NCBI GenBank assembly: GCA_027032075.1
Contig: JALVOC010000229.1
Span: forward strand, 62,001 to 126,000
Length of the DNA stretch: 64,000 nt
From: Chromatiales bacterium
Lineage (GTDB): Bacteria > Pseudomonadota > Gammaproteobacteria > UBA6429 > Thiohalophilaceae
Direction: 5' to 3'
The notes under the pieces are model-generated. The model searched no databases. It saw only the letters and a program-made list of their open reading frames with translations, and had not been told where the DNA came from. A program made the position numbers and the translations under genes. Positions 43,026-52,725 of the stretch are shown one piece after another (position 1 is the stretch's first letter; every line of letters starts with the position of its first letter).

Positions 43026-43154
43026 TTTACTGTTTCAGGGCCAGTCTCACGGAAGAGCCTTTGACGAAAGTCCCCCTCCCGCGGCAGCGGGGTTGGGTCT
43101 GTGAGTGTCCACAGATTCTACGGAAAAAACCAGAACCTAATTGACGAACAATAA

Positions 43155-44183
<1,029 letters not shown>

Positions 44184-44281
44184 AACACGAGGAAAGACGA
44201 AAGGGAAGAAGAAAGAGGAAGCAAGTCCCATAGCCATTATTGACTTGCATCTTTCCACTTTACCCTTTTATCTGAATTATT

Positions 44282-46660
44282 ATGAAATTCAGTGAAAAAT
44301 GGTTAAGAGAATGGGTGGATCCCCCCATCAGTACCGGGGAACTGGCTCATCAGCTCACCATGGCCGGACTGGAAGTGGACGCCGTTGAACCGGTGGCCGG
44401 TGACTTCAGCAAGGTCGTCGTCGCCGAGGTGCTGAAGGTAGAGCCGCACCCTGATGCCGATAAACTGCGCGTTTGCCAGGTAAACACCGGCGAGGGTGAG
44501 CCGCTCAACATCGTCTGTGGTGCCGCCAATGTGCGCCAGGGGCTGAAAGTGCCCGCCGCTCTGGTCGGCGCCCGACTACCCGGTGACTTCAAAATCAGAA
44601 AATCCAAACTGCGCGGTGTCCCCTCACACGGCATGTTGTGTTCCGCCAAGGAACTGGGGATGGCGGAGCAGGCGGAAGGATTGATGGAATTGCCTGCCGA
44701 TGCCCCGGTGGGCCAGCCGCTGGAAGAGTACCTCTCGCTGGATGATGTGAGTATCGAACTGGGGTTGACCCCCAACCGTGGCGATTGCCTCAGCCTTGCC
44801 GGGATTGCCCGTGAGGTGGGGGTGCTGAACCAGATGGCGGTAAAGGAACCCGGGATCACCCCCGTCGCGGCAGAAACGGATACCACCTTTGCCGTGAGTC
44901 TGAAAGCGGCAGCAGATTGTCCCCGTTATGTCGGGCGGGTGATACGACAGATCAACCCCCGCGCCACCACCCCCCTCTGGATGCAGGAACGGTTGCGCCG
45001 CAGCGGCCTGCGCAGCCTGGGTCCGGTGGTGGATGTGACCAACTATGTTCTGCTCGAACTCGGTCAGCCGATGCACGCGTTTGATCTCGACAAGCTCGAA
45101 GGGGGGATCGAGGTGCGCCATGCCGGTCCCGATGAATCGCTCGAATTACTGGATGAGCAGACCGTGGAGTTGCAACCCGGCACGCTGGTGATTGCCGACA
45201 GGAAAAAGCCGCTGGCCCTTGCCGGCATCATGGGAGGCGCGCAGAGCGCTGTTCAGGCCACGACAACCGATATTTTTCTGGAGAGCGCCTACTTTCACCC
45301 CCTGGCCATTGCAGGCCGTGCACGCAGCTACGGCCTGCATACGGACTCTTCCCACCGTTTTGAACGCGGTGTTTCCCCTGAACTGCAGGTGCGGGCGATG
45401 GAGCGGGCGACACGCCTGTTGCTGGATATCGTCGGCGGCGAAGCCGGCCCGGTTGTTGAAAAGCGCATCGAGGCGGAAATACCCGTCTCTCCCACCATAA
45501 AACTCAGAAATGAGCGGATCAGCCGGGTGCTGGGGACGGAGATTGCGGCTGAAAAGGTGGAGGAAATCCTCAAACGTCTCGGCATGCACGTAAAAGAAGT
45601 CCGTGATGGCTGGGAAGTCATCCCGCCGTCATTCCGTTTTGATATCAGTATCGAAGAAGATCTGATTGAGGAACTGGGACGCATCCACGGTTACGACAAC
45701 CTCCCTGGCAGCAGCCCCTTTGTCCAGCTGAATATGCCGGCCCAGCCCGAAGGGCGGCTGCGTCTCGGCCAGATCAAGCAAGTACTGGTGGATCTCGGCT
45801 ATGCCGAAGCCATCACCTACAGTTTCGTCGATCCGGAACTGCAGAAGCTGCTCGATCCCGATACGGCATCGCTGCCCCTCGCCAATCCGATTTCGAGTGA
45901 TATGGCCGTGATGCGCACCAGCCTGTGGCCGGGTCTGGTCCAGGCGATGCAATACAACCTCAACCGCCAGCAAAACCGGGTTTTTATGTTTGAGTGTGGC
46001 CTTAGATTTGTGGTACAAGATGATGATTTAAAACAGGAAATGCAGGTTGCTGGTGTGTTGAGTGGTACCCGTGCCCCGGAACAATGGGGGCTCAAATCCG
46101 CCCCGGTGGATTTCTTTGATGCAAAAGGGCATCTGGAAACGCTGCTGGCATTGACGGGCCGGGAGAAAGAATTCGAATTCCGGCCCGGCAGCCACCCCGC
46201 ACTGCATCCCGGCCAGAGTGCCGACATCCTTTTCGGGGGGCGAAGTGTCGGCCATATCGGCGCCGTTCATCCCGTGATCGAGCAGAAACTGGGGTTGTCA
46301 CAACGGGTGTTCATGTTCGAAATTGAGGCGAACGTGCTTCTAAATGGCACGATCCCGCAATTTACTCCACTTTCACGCTATCCCTCCATACGGCGTGATA
46401 TCGCAGTGGTGGTAGACGCCGATCTGCCGGCATCCCAACTGTTGAAATGCATACAGGAAGCAGGGTCGAATTACTTGACAAACATCGAGTTGTTTGACCT
46501 ATATGTAGGCGAAGGTATTGATTCTGGTAGAAAAAGTCTCGCTTTGGGCTTGACCTTACAGGATCTTTCGCGCACTCTTAAGGATACCGAGGTTGAAGAA
46601 GAAATCGACCGGATTCTGAGTATACTGAGAAGTAAGCTTGGGGCTACACTAAGAGAATAA
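44282..46660 (+). CDS. pheT: Phenylalanyl-tRNA synthetase beta subunit
   Basis: This 792-residue beta chain has an N-terminal tRNA-binding/EMAP-II-like domain ([18 protein letters not shown]), B3/B4 editing domains ([18 protein letters not shown]), B5 (DNLPGSSPF region) and a C-terminal anticodon-binding ferredoxin-like domain ([20 protein letters not shown]). It stands 98 bases after pheS and 5 bases before ihfA, the standard gammaproteobacterial order. Confidence 0.96.
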   Translation: MKFSEKWLREWVDPPISTGELAHQLTMAGLEVDAVEPVAGDFSKVVVAEVLKVEPHPDADKLRVCQVNTGEGEPLNIVCGAANVRQGLKVPAALVGARLPGDFKIRKSKLRGVPSHGMLCSAKELGMAEQAEGLMELPADAPVGQPLEEYLSLDDVSIELGLTPNRGDCLSLAGIAREVGVLNQMAVKEPGITPVAAETDTTFAVSLKAAADCPRYVGRVIRQINPRATTPLWMQERLRRSGLRSLGPVVDVTNYVLLELGQPMHAFDLDKLEGGIEVRHAGPDESLELLDEQTVELQPGTLVIADRKKPLALAGIMGGAQSAVQATTTDIFLESAYFHPLAIAGRARSYGLHTDSSHRFERGVSPELQVRAMERATRLLLDIVGGEAGPVVEKRIEAEIPVSPTIKLRNERISRVLGTEIAAEKVEEILKRLGMHVKEVRDGWEVIPPSFRFDISIEEDLIEELGRIHGYDNLPGSSPFVQLNMPAQPEGRLRLGQIKQVLVDLGYAEAITYSFVDPELQKLLDPDTASLPLANPISSDMAVMRTSLWPGLVQAMQYNLNRQQNRVFMFECGLRFVVQDDDLKQEMQVAGVLSGTRAPEQWGLKSAPVDFFDAKGHLETLLALTGREKEFEFRPGSHPALHPGQSADILFGGRSVGHIGAVHPVIEQKLGLSQRVFMFEIEANVLLNGTIPQFTPLSRYPSIRRDIAVVVDADLPASQLLKCIQEAGSNYLTNIELFDLYVGEGIDSGRKSLALGLTLQDLSRTLKDTEVEEEIDRILSILRSKLGATLRE

Positions 46661-46665
46661 CAAAT

Positions 46666-46968
46666 ATGGCGTTGACGAAAGCCGAACTAGCGGAACGCTT
46701 GTTTGAAGAGTTGGGGCTGAACAAGCGTGAAGCGAAAGAAATAGTGGAGATGTTTTTCAAAGAGATCCGGGGCGCACTGGAAAATGGCCAGCAGGTCAAG
46801 CTGTCCGGCTTTGGCAATTTTGATTTACGTGACAAGAAGGAACGCCCTGGAAGAAACCCTAAAACAGGTCAGGAAATACCAATCACAGCAAGACGTGTGG
46901 TGACGTTCAGACCCGGACAAAAACTCAAGGCCAAAGTAGAAGCCTATGCTGGAACCCACCAACAATAA
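46666..46968 (+). CDS. ihfA: Integration host factor alpha subunit
   Basis: This is a 100-residue DNA-bending nucleoid protein: the HU/IHF fold with [40 protein letters not shown] (the arm) and the intercalating Pro in [10 protein letters not shown]. It pairs with IhfB. Translation overlaps the next gene by 23 bases, as usual for ihfA-merR. Confidence 0.96.
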   Translation: MALTKAELAERLFEELGLNKREAKEIVEMFFKEIRGALENGQQVKLSGFGNFDLRDKKERPGRNPKTGQEIPITARRVVTFRPGQKLKAKVEAYAGTHQQ

Positions 46969-47302
46969 CGAGCTACCGCCGATTCCCGGCAAACGGTACT
47001 TCACCATCGGTGAGGTAAGCGAGCTTTGCAGCGTCAAGCCGCATGTTTTACGTTACTGGGAGCAGGAATTTCCGCAACTCAAACCCGTCAAGCGGCGTGG
47101 CAACCGGCGTTATTATCAGCGCCAGGATGTGATCATGATCCGCCAGATCCGCAGCCTGCTGTACGAGCAGGGTTACACCATCGGCGGGGCGCGCTTACAG
47201 TTGTCGGATAACCACCCGAAGGATGATCCTCAAACCCGCCAGCAACTGATCCGCGAACTGCGCATGGAGCTTGAGGAAGTGGCCCAATTACTCGTTCGCT
47301 GA
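46946..47302 (+). CDS. MerR-family regulator downstream of ihfA
   Basis: This 118-residue MerR-type winged-helix protein has an HTH with [20 protein letters not shown] and [10 protein letters not shown], the wing [13 protein letters not shown], and a short C-terminal coiled coil. It carries no metal-binding Cys. It is the conserved small MerR protein found after ihfA in gammaproteobacteria; ligand unknown. Confidence 0.88.
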   Translation: MLEPTNNNELPPIPGKRYFTIGEVSELCSVKPHVLRYWEQEFPQLKPVKRRGNRRYYQRQDVIMIRQIRSLLYEQGYTIGGARLQLSDNHPKDDPQTRQQLIRELRMELEEVAQLLVR

Positions 47303-47314
47303 GCGATTTTGGCA

Positions 47315-47343
47315 TTCCATCCGTTTTCAAGCTGAGGTACTAT
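47315..47343 (+). promoter_or_regulatory. Possible tRNA-Pro promoter
   Basis: TTCCAT (47315-47320) and TACTAT (47338-47343) lie 17 bp apart, with a C-rich discriminator and the tRNA about 45 bases on. The hexamers are weak, so this is tentative. Confidence 0.3.
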
Positions 47344-47387
47344 ACCCACCCCTCGGATTCGGCCTGCCTGAAATATCTTTACTTAAT

Positions 47388-47762
<375 letters not shown>

Positions 47763-49181
47763 GTGAAGTTTTTACCCATTTTCATGAACATCAAAGGCCA
47801 GCCCTGCCTGGTGGTGGGAGGCGGCCAGGTGGCTTCACGCAAGGTTTTTATGCTGCAGCGGGCTGGTGGAAAGGTGACAGTGGTCGCCCCATCACTTTGT
47901 GACGAGTTGCAGGCAAGGGTGGAAAAGGGTGAGTTGAAATACCTGCCGGAATCCTTCAAGCCTGCCCATATCGATCAGCAGGTTGTGGTGATCGCGGCAA
48001 CGGATGAAGAAGCCGTGAACCGCCAGGTTTCCACGCTGGCCAAACAACAGGGGATCCCGGTCAATGTGGTGGATGCGCCGGACCTGTGCAGTTTTATCGT
48101 TCCCTCGATCATCGATCGGGATCCGGTACAGATTGCGATTTCAACCGGCGGCGCCTCGCCGGTGTTGGCGCGATTGTTACGCTCCCGCCTGGAAACTTTC
48201 ATCCCCTCTGCCTACGGCCGTCTGGCCAGGCTGGTGGAATCCTACCGGGAGAAGGTCAAACAGAAATTTTCCGGCTCAAATGAAATCCGATCCTTCTGGG
48301 AACAGATCCTCGAAGGCCCGGTAGCAGAACTGTTGATCGCAGGCAAGGACAAGGCAGCGAAAGCGATGCTGCAACAGGCCATAGAGGAGGCGAGGGCGCC
48401 AGAGAAACGCGGAGAGGTCTATCTGGTAGGGGCAGGGCCGGGTGATCCTGATCTGCTCACGTTCCGGGCCCTGCGCCTGATGCAGCAGGCGGATGTGGTG
48501 GTCTATGATCGGCTGGTCTCTTCGGGCGTGCTGGATCTGGTTCGTCGCGATGCGGAATTTATCTATGCCGGCAAGGCCCGCAACCGGCACACCCTGAAGC
48601 AGGAGAACATCAACGCCCTGCTGGTGCGGTTGGCGAAAGAGGGCAAGAAGGTATTGCGCCTCAAGGGAGGGGATCCCTTCATTTTTGGCCGCGGCGGGGA
48701 GGAGATCGAAACTCTCATGGCCGAAGGGATCAGCTTTCAAGTGGTGCCGGGTATCACTGCTGCGGCCGGTTGCGCCAGCTATGCAGGGATCCCGTTGACC
48801 CACCGGGATTATGTGCAGTCCTGTATGTTTGTTACCGGCCACCTCAAGGATGGCAGCAGCGATCTCAACTGGACGGCACTAAGCCAGCCGGGCCAGACCG
48901 TGGTGTTCTACATGGGCTTGTATGCCGTCAGGGAGCTTTGTTCGCAGCTGATCAAGCATGGCTTGCCAGCCGATACCCCCGCCGCCCTGGTAGAGAAGGG
49001 AACCACCCAGCAGCAGCGGGTTCACGTGGGCAGTCTCGGAACCCTCCCCGAACTGGTCGAGAGTCGGAAAGTGGAGCCACCGACGTTAATCATTGTGGGT
49101 GAGGTAGTGAAGTTACACGACAAACTCGCCTGGTTTGAGCCGGATGGCAGCGAGCCCACCGAATATCCTGTATCCGGTTAA
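47763..49181 (+). CDS. cysG: Siroheme synthase (fused CysG)
   Basis: This 472-residue bifunctional enzyme makes siroheme from uroporphyrinogen III. The N-terminal precorrin-2 dehydrogenase/ferrochelatase half (about 1-210) has LVVGGGQVASRKVFML and SIIDRDPVQIAISTGGASPV. The C-terminal SAM uroporphyrinogen III methyltransferase (about 217-460) has VYLVGAGPGDPDLLTFRALR, KGGDPFIFGRGGEEI and PGITAAAGCASYAGIPLTH. Start GTG 47763 with TTTTTGGAG upstream. Full length. The next sequence is a truncated repeat-protein piece. Confidence 0.96.
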   Translation: MKFLPIFMNIKGQPCLVVGGGQVASRKVFMLQRAGGKVTVVAPSLCDELQARVEKGELKYLPESFKPAHIDQQVVVIAATDEEAVNRQVSTLAKQQGIPVNVVDAPDLCSFIVPSIIDRDPVQIAISTGGASPVLARLLRSRLETFIPSAYGRLARLVESYREKVKQKFSGSNEIRSFWEQILEGPVAELLIAGKDKAAKAMLQQAIEEARAPEKRGEVYLVGAGPGDPDLLTFRALRLMQQADVVVYDRLVSSGVLDLVRRDAEFIYAGKARNRHTLKQENINALLVRLAKEGKKVLRLKGGDPFIFGRGGEEIETLMAEGISFQVVPGITAAAGCASYAGIPLTHRDYVQSCMFVTGHLKDGSSDLNWTALSQPGQTVVFYMGLYAVRELCSQLIKHGLPADTPAALVEKGTTQQQRVHVGSLGTLPELVESRKVEPPTLIIVGEVVKLHDKLAWFEPDGSEPTEYPVSG

Positions 49182-49182
49182 A

Positions 49183-49503
49183 AATGGGGGGATTACCGTT
49201 ACCGATCAAGATGGTGATTCTATATCGATTCAAATTACAAGTATTCGTCAGGATGAGCCGGTTAACGGCGTGGGTGACGGAGATACGAGCCCAGATGGGT
49301 ATGGAATAGGAACAGGTATTGCACAGGTCCGCGCCGAACGCTCCGGTTTACAAAATGGGCGTGTGTATGAAATAGGGTTTACTGCTATCGATGGTCAGGG
49401 GGGCTCTTGCACAGGTATGGTATCGGTTGGTGTGCCACATGATAAAGGCGGTCAACCAGCTCCAATTAATGATGGTGCTAATTACGACTCAACGGTTCCT
49501 TAA
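49183..49503 (+). pseudogene. Remnant of a large repeat/Ig-like surface protein
   Basis: This open frame runs from inside cysG to a stop at 49503 but only makes protein sense after the cysG stop: ITVTDQDGDSISIQIT, then QVRAERSGLQNGRVYEIGFT and GQGGSCTGMVSVGVPHDKGG. This resembles the last repeat unit and tail of large secreted proteins with PKD/Ig-like domains. There is no start, signal peptide or ribosome site, so it is probably the 3' end of a gene whose front was lost at a breakpoint next to cysG. Confidence 0.6.
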
Positions 49504-49531
49504 AGAAGTAACGTAAAAATTTGTTGGTGGA

Positions 49532-49975
49532 TCACATTCCCCATACCCGATATTTGCCAGTTTCTTTCATCTTTTCCAGAGTTGATGGCAACACATCGAA
49601 CATCCCGACTTCCAGATTGTGAGTAAGTTCACACTCATGCTGGACGGCTTTGTGAAACTCTGATGGATAAGCCTTCGCAATATTTATCAGGTTGTATTTG
49701 TTTTTTAGATATTCAATTCCCCACTGTGAAACGGATTGAAGTAGTTCATTATCCGATTGCCTGAGCGCTTCATCAACATTCGCCGTCAGAACGTTATGTT
49801 TGAAATAGCTTAGCTCCATGGCAGCTCCAAGTGTATATCCCTCTAAATATCGTAGCTGCTCGGCTTTCGAGAATTCACGGAAATTGGAACATGTCAAACC
49901 CTGGCTGGCAAAGGTTCGAGTTGTTAGAGCCAGTGAAAGTATTAGACTAGCCACGAGAAATAATCTATGCAACAT
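49532..49975 (-). CDS. Periplasmic small protein, candidate immunity factor
   Basis: This 147-residue protein has a signal peptide (MLHRLFLVASLILSLALTTR, cut near FASQG) and two or more Cys in the mature part (LTCSNF, QHECEL). No known family is certain; the position after T6SS effector genes and the small exported form suggest a Rap1a/Tai-like periplasmic immunity protein. It is the last gene of the minus-strand T6SS module. Function is inferred from context. Confidence 0.5.
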   Translation of the reverse strand: MLHRLFLVASLILSLALTTRTFASQGLTCSNFREFSKAEQLRYLEGYTLGAAMELSYFKHNVLTANVDEALRQSDNELLQSVSQWGIEYLKNKYNLINIAKAYPSEFHKAVQHECELTHNLEVGMFDVLPSTLEKMKETGKYRVWGM

Positions 49976-49991
49976 AATTGGCCTCCGTCTT

Positions 49992-50540
49992 TCACGCAGT
50001 CGACGTACCAGTATAGCACCGCAGAAATTTTTTCGTTTTCAGGATGAATATATTCTCGCGGAAAAGAACTAGTCGTGGGGTAATCCCCCCACCCAACATT
50101 GCATCGGTTGTAATTCCAGCAATCAATGCAATAAGAATTAAACCCGGTATCGAAAATATAAAAAAAATCTGCATTACCCCGGCAAAAACTTCCGTCGCCG
50201 CCGCCGGATTCTTCAGCGTACTCCATTCGAGCATGTTGCCCTGGCCTTTGAGTTGTTTCTTGACCTCGGGGTTATTCTCCATACCGAGAAGTTCAATAAA
50301 ATCGAGATCGGCATTGGCGAGATATTCCCTACACTGCTTGCCCGGCGGCGGTGCGGGCAGCATGATGTCTCCTTCGACGATGCCCCGGGCGCAGGCCCGC
50401 ATGATGGTGTGACGGGCGTCGAGCAGACGGTAGGTGTAACGATAACCGAGAAAGGCCTTCGTATCCTCGTCCCGCAGCTCGGTGAATGAAGACGGGCGTG
50501 GCCGCTTGCTGCGGGCCTTCCGAATGCCCGCCCTGCCCAC
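49992..50540 (-). CDS. Short paralogue of the T6SS-associated membrane protein
   Basis: This 182-residue ORF contains LLDARHTIMRACARGIVEGD, then CREYLANADL and NTLKNP-like STLKNPAAATEVFAGVM, and a transmembrane segment (IFFIFSIPGLILIALIAGI). Residues about 75-140 match residues about 55-120 of the larger neighbour. The C-terminal half of that protein is missing. The N-terminal part is in a different frame from another coding-like stretch (near 50510-50640), so the gene seems frame-shifted or recombined. It may be a degenerate or orphan immunity gene. Confidence 0.45.
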   Translation of the reverse strand: MGRAGIRKARSKRPRPSSFTELRDEDTKAFLGYRYTYRLLDARHTIMRACARGIVEGDIMLPAPPPGKQCREYLANADLDFIELLGMENNPEVKKQLKGQGNMLEWSTLKNPAAATEVFAGVMQIFFIFSIPGLILIALIAGITTDAMLGGGITPRLVLFRENIFILKTKKFLRCYTGTSTA

Positions 50541-50635
50541 GGGCGTTGACCCACCAGGGCTCGAGGGTGGTAGTCACTTCCAGCACGTCCCGCCCTCGGA
50601 AAGGTACACTCAGGTCCTGTGTATATCGGACAACT

Positions 50636-51667
50636 TCAGGAACCCGCCGCCACGGCCGGCCTGCTCCCGGGCTCATTGCTTCTGGTCTTCGGCTTTCCCT
50701 TGTCCGGCTCCCCCTCACCGAAGCCCGAAGGCCTCCAGCCCCAGGACAGGGCTTCCTCGCGGGTCTTGCCCCAAAGGAAGGTCTTGGCAGCCTCGACCGA
50801 TTTCTTCTTCATCTCCTCGGCTTTTTCGACAGCCATGTCGCGCCAGTAGTTCTCGTACCGGCCGCTGCGCCGGTCGTGTTCGGCCGTAACCGGATCCTTG
50901 GGCCGGAACGGCTCGAACATGGGAACGTCCGGCAGGGGGCGGGAGATGTCCATGAAGTGCTGCATGTACTCCCATTCCACTTCCACCTGCCAGGGATGCT
51001 CGTTGCCGGCAGGATGCTGAGCGAACATCCCCGTGGGCCGGTGGTAGAGAAACAGGTGATAGCGAACGATGCCCGGATGATTGACGATATGGCGCGTGCC
51101 GGCCTCCAGCTCCACGAAGTGAATGGCATGGCGCTTGCCCTTCCAGGTCAGGGTCATCATGCCTGTGCGGCGATCGAAGATGGTACTGTTCTTATCCTTC
51201 ACCCAGCCGCGGCGAAGAGCGAGGCGGGCGAGTTTGTATAACGCATAAAATGTTATTGGAATAGATGTCAGAAACCAGTCAAACACACCTAAAACAGCAA
51301 ACATAATCCAAGCAAGGATGGAACCAAACAGAAAAAAACCCATCATTCCGGCAAACACTCTTGTCGCCGTTGCCGGATTCTTTAGTGTGTTCCATTTCAA
51401 CGTATTGCCCTGGGCATCGAATTGTTTCCTGACATCGGCGTCGTATTCCATTTCAACAAAAAGATCAAAAATACGAAGATCGGCATTCGCCAGATATTCC
51501 CTGCACTGTATCCCCCGCCCACTCAAGGCGTACTTGCGCATCGATCGGCCAAGGATAGTGTTCCCACCCTCGCTGGTCCTCGGATCGGGCGGCAGGCCGT
51601 CCCGGCGGGAGTCGAAGGCGGTGGGGGCGTAGTAGCCGTCGTAAGGATCGTTTCGTTTCTCACTCAT
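50636..51667 (-). CDS. T6SS-associated membrane protein, candidate immunity protein
   Basis: This 343-residue protein has two adjacent hydrophobic segments (FAGMMGFFLFGSILAWIMFA and VLGVFDWFLTSIPITFYALY, about 110-150), preceded by CREYLANADLRIFDLF, and followed by a soluble domain (about 165-290) with YHLFLYHRPTGMFAQH and VEVEWEYMQHFMDISRPLP. Membrane proteins beside VasX-like pore-forming effectors are usually immunity proteins; the same role is inferred here. It overlaps the preceding remnant by 4 bases. Confidence 0.6.
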   Translation of the reverse strand: MSEKRNDPYDGYYAPTAFDSRRDGLPPDPRTSEGGNTILGRSMRKYALSGRGIQCREYLANADLRIFDLFVEMEYDADVRKQFDAQGNTLKWNTLKNPATATRVFAGMMGFFLFGSILAWIMFAVLGVFDWFLTSIPITFYALYKLARLALRRGWVKDKNSTIFDRRTGMMTLTWKGKRHAIHFVELEAGTRHIVNHPGIVRYHLFLYHRPTGMFAQHPAGNEHPWQVEVEWEYMQHFMDISRPLPDVPMFEPFRPKDPVTAEHDRRSGRYENYWRDMAVEKAEEMKKKSVEAAKTFLWGKTREEALSWGWRPSGFGEGEPDKGKPKTRSNEPGSRPAVAAGS

Positions 51668-51990
51668 GACTGCATCCGGACCGGGCCGGCGCAGGCCCAG
51701 CCGTTGGCCTCCTCGGGGATTCCCTCGGCAATGCTCATTCGCTGTTCGCCCGGTGGTGGGGCGGGCAACATGATGTCGCCTTCGACGATGCGCCGGGCGC
51801 AGGCTCGCACGATGGTGCGGCCGGCATCGAGCAGGCGGTAGGTGTTCTGCTGGGGGCCTTCCGAATGGCCGCCCTGGCCCCGGGCGTTGAGTCCCCTGAA
51901 CGACTCGCCTTTTCCGGTGACCTCAAGCCGTCGGTGCATCGGGTTTTTCCATGCCAGCATTCCTGTCGGTTTCCTTTCCGTCCTGCTCAT
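51664..51990 (-). pseudogene. Remnant paralogue carrying the duplicated segment
   Basis: This 108-codon frame contains NTYRLLDAGRTIVRACARRI and VEGDIMLPAPPPGEQ, nearly the same as part of the 49992-50540 gene, but then runs off into unrelated sequence instead of CREYLANADL. Its first part overlaps the 3' end of the preceding gene. It looks like the residue of recombination between tandem immunity-type genes. Confidence 0.4.
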
Positions 51991-52714
51991 GGTCCATTTT
52001 TGCCTTGGCTACCTCGTAAGGGTCAACGAAGTCGGGCAGGCGGGATTTCCATTTCCATTCCTCCCAGGTGCCGAGTCCCTTGGTGCGGTTGGGATACTGT
52101 TCCAAATCGGGAACATCGGGCAAGGGAGCATCCTTCTTCATATACTGCAAAAGGAAGGACCACATAGCGAGAACCTGATCAAAGGTGCCTGCAACACCAA
52201 TTAGAACAATGTAGGGTATATGCGTATTCCGAACAAAAATTTCATAAGTTGGCGAACCAATCTGTGTATAGTAAAACCTCGTGATCGCTTCCCATTCCTC
52301 GAAAGGGGTTTCAGTAGGCTTTTTTCGGATAAGCGGATGAGCCGGGGTGCGCACAGTCCCTGCAGTGCGATCAAAAACAGCTTGACGCTTGGGAATGAGA
52401 TAGGAAGCTACATGAAGAATAATTCCAATCCCCCCCCCGCCGATAATCATTGGAAGGACTTCTGGTTCGGCAAATGAACGCGGGGAAGCAAAAGCCCCGG
52501 CAAAGCCCAAAAAAGCGACGAAATACCCCAAATTTCTTAGCAAATACAACCACATCTCCATCCCCCAACTTGGGGCAATGTGCAGTTCTTTATCATCCAT
52601 GTAATCAGCAACACAAACCATGAATGGTCTAACAATCTCCTTTGGAAGCTTCCTGATCCCGTATTTTTCCTTGTAACGTTGCCAGAAGGTCCTGCGGGGT
52701 TGAGCATGTTTCAT
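51923..52714 (-). CDS. T6SS-associated membrane protein adjoining the effector
   Basis: This 263-residue protein has two hydrophobic hairpin helices (LLRNLGYFVAFLGFAGAFA and VLPMIIGGGGIGIILHVASY, about 58-108), then a soluble domain with VFDRTAGTVRTPAHPL and EEWEAITRFYYTQIG; the tail is charged. LPDVPDLEQYPN recalls LPDVPMFEPF of the neighbour. It starts 11 bases after the effector stop, the usual immunity position. Function is inferred from position and membrane nature. Confidence 0.6.
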   Translation of the reverse strand: MKHAQPRRTFWQRYKEKYGIRKLPKEIVRPFMVCVADYMDDKELHIAPSWGMEMWLYLLRNLGYFVAFLGFAGAFASPRSFAEPEVLPMIIGGGGIGIILHVASYLIPKRQAVFDRTAGTVRTPAHPLIRKKPTETPFEEWEAITRFYYTQIGSPTYEIFVRNTHIPYIVLIGVAGTFDQVLAMWSFLLQYMKKDAPLPDVPDLEQYPNRTKGLGTWEEWKWKSRLPDFVDPYEVAKAKMDHEQDGKETDRNAGMEKPDAPTA

Positions 52715-52725
52715 GAGATTACCTG

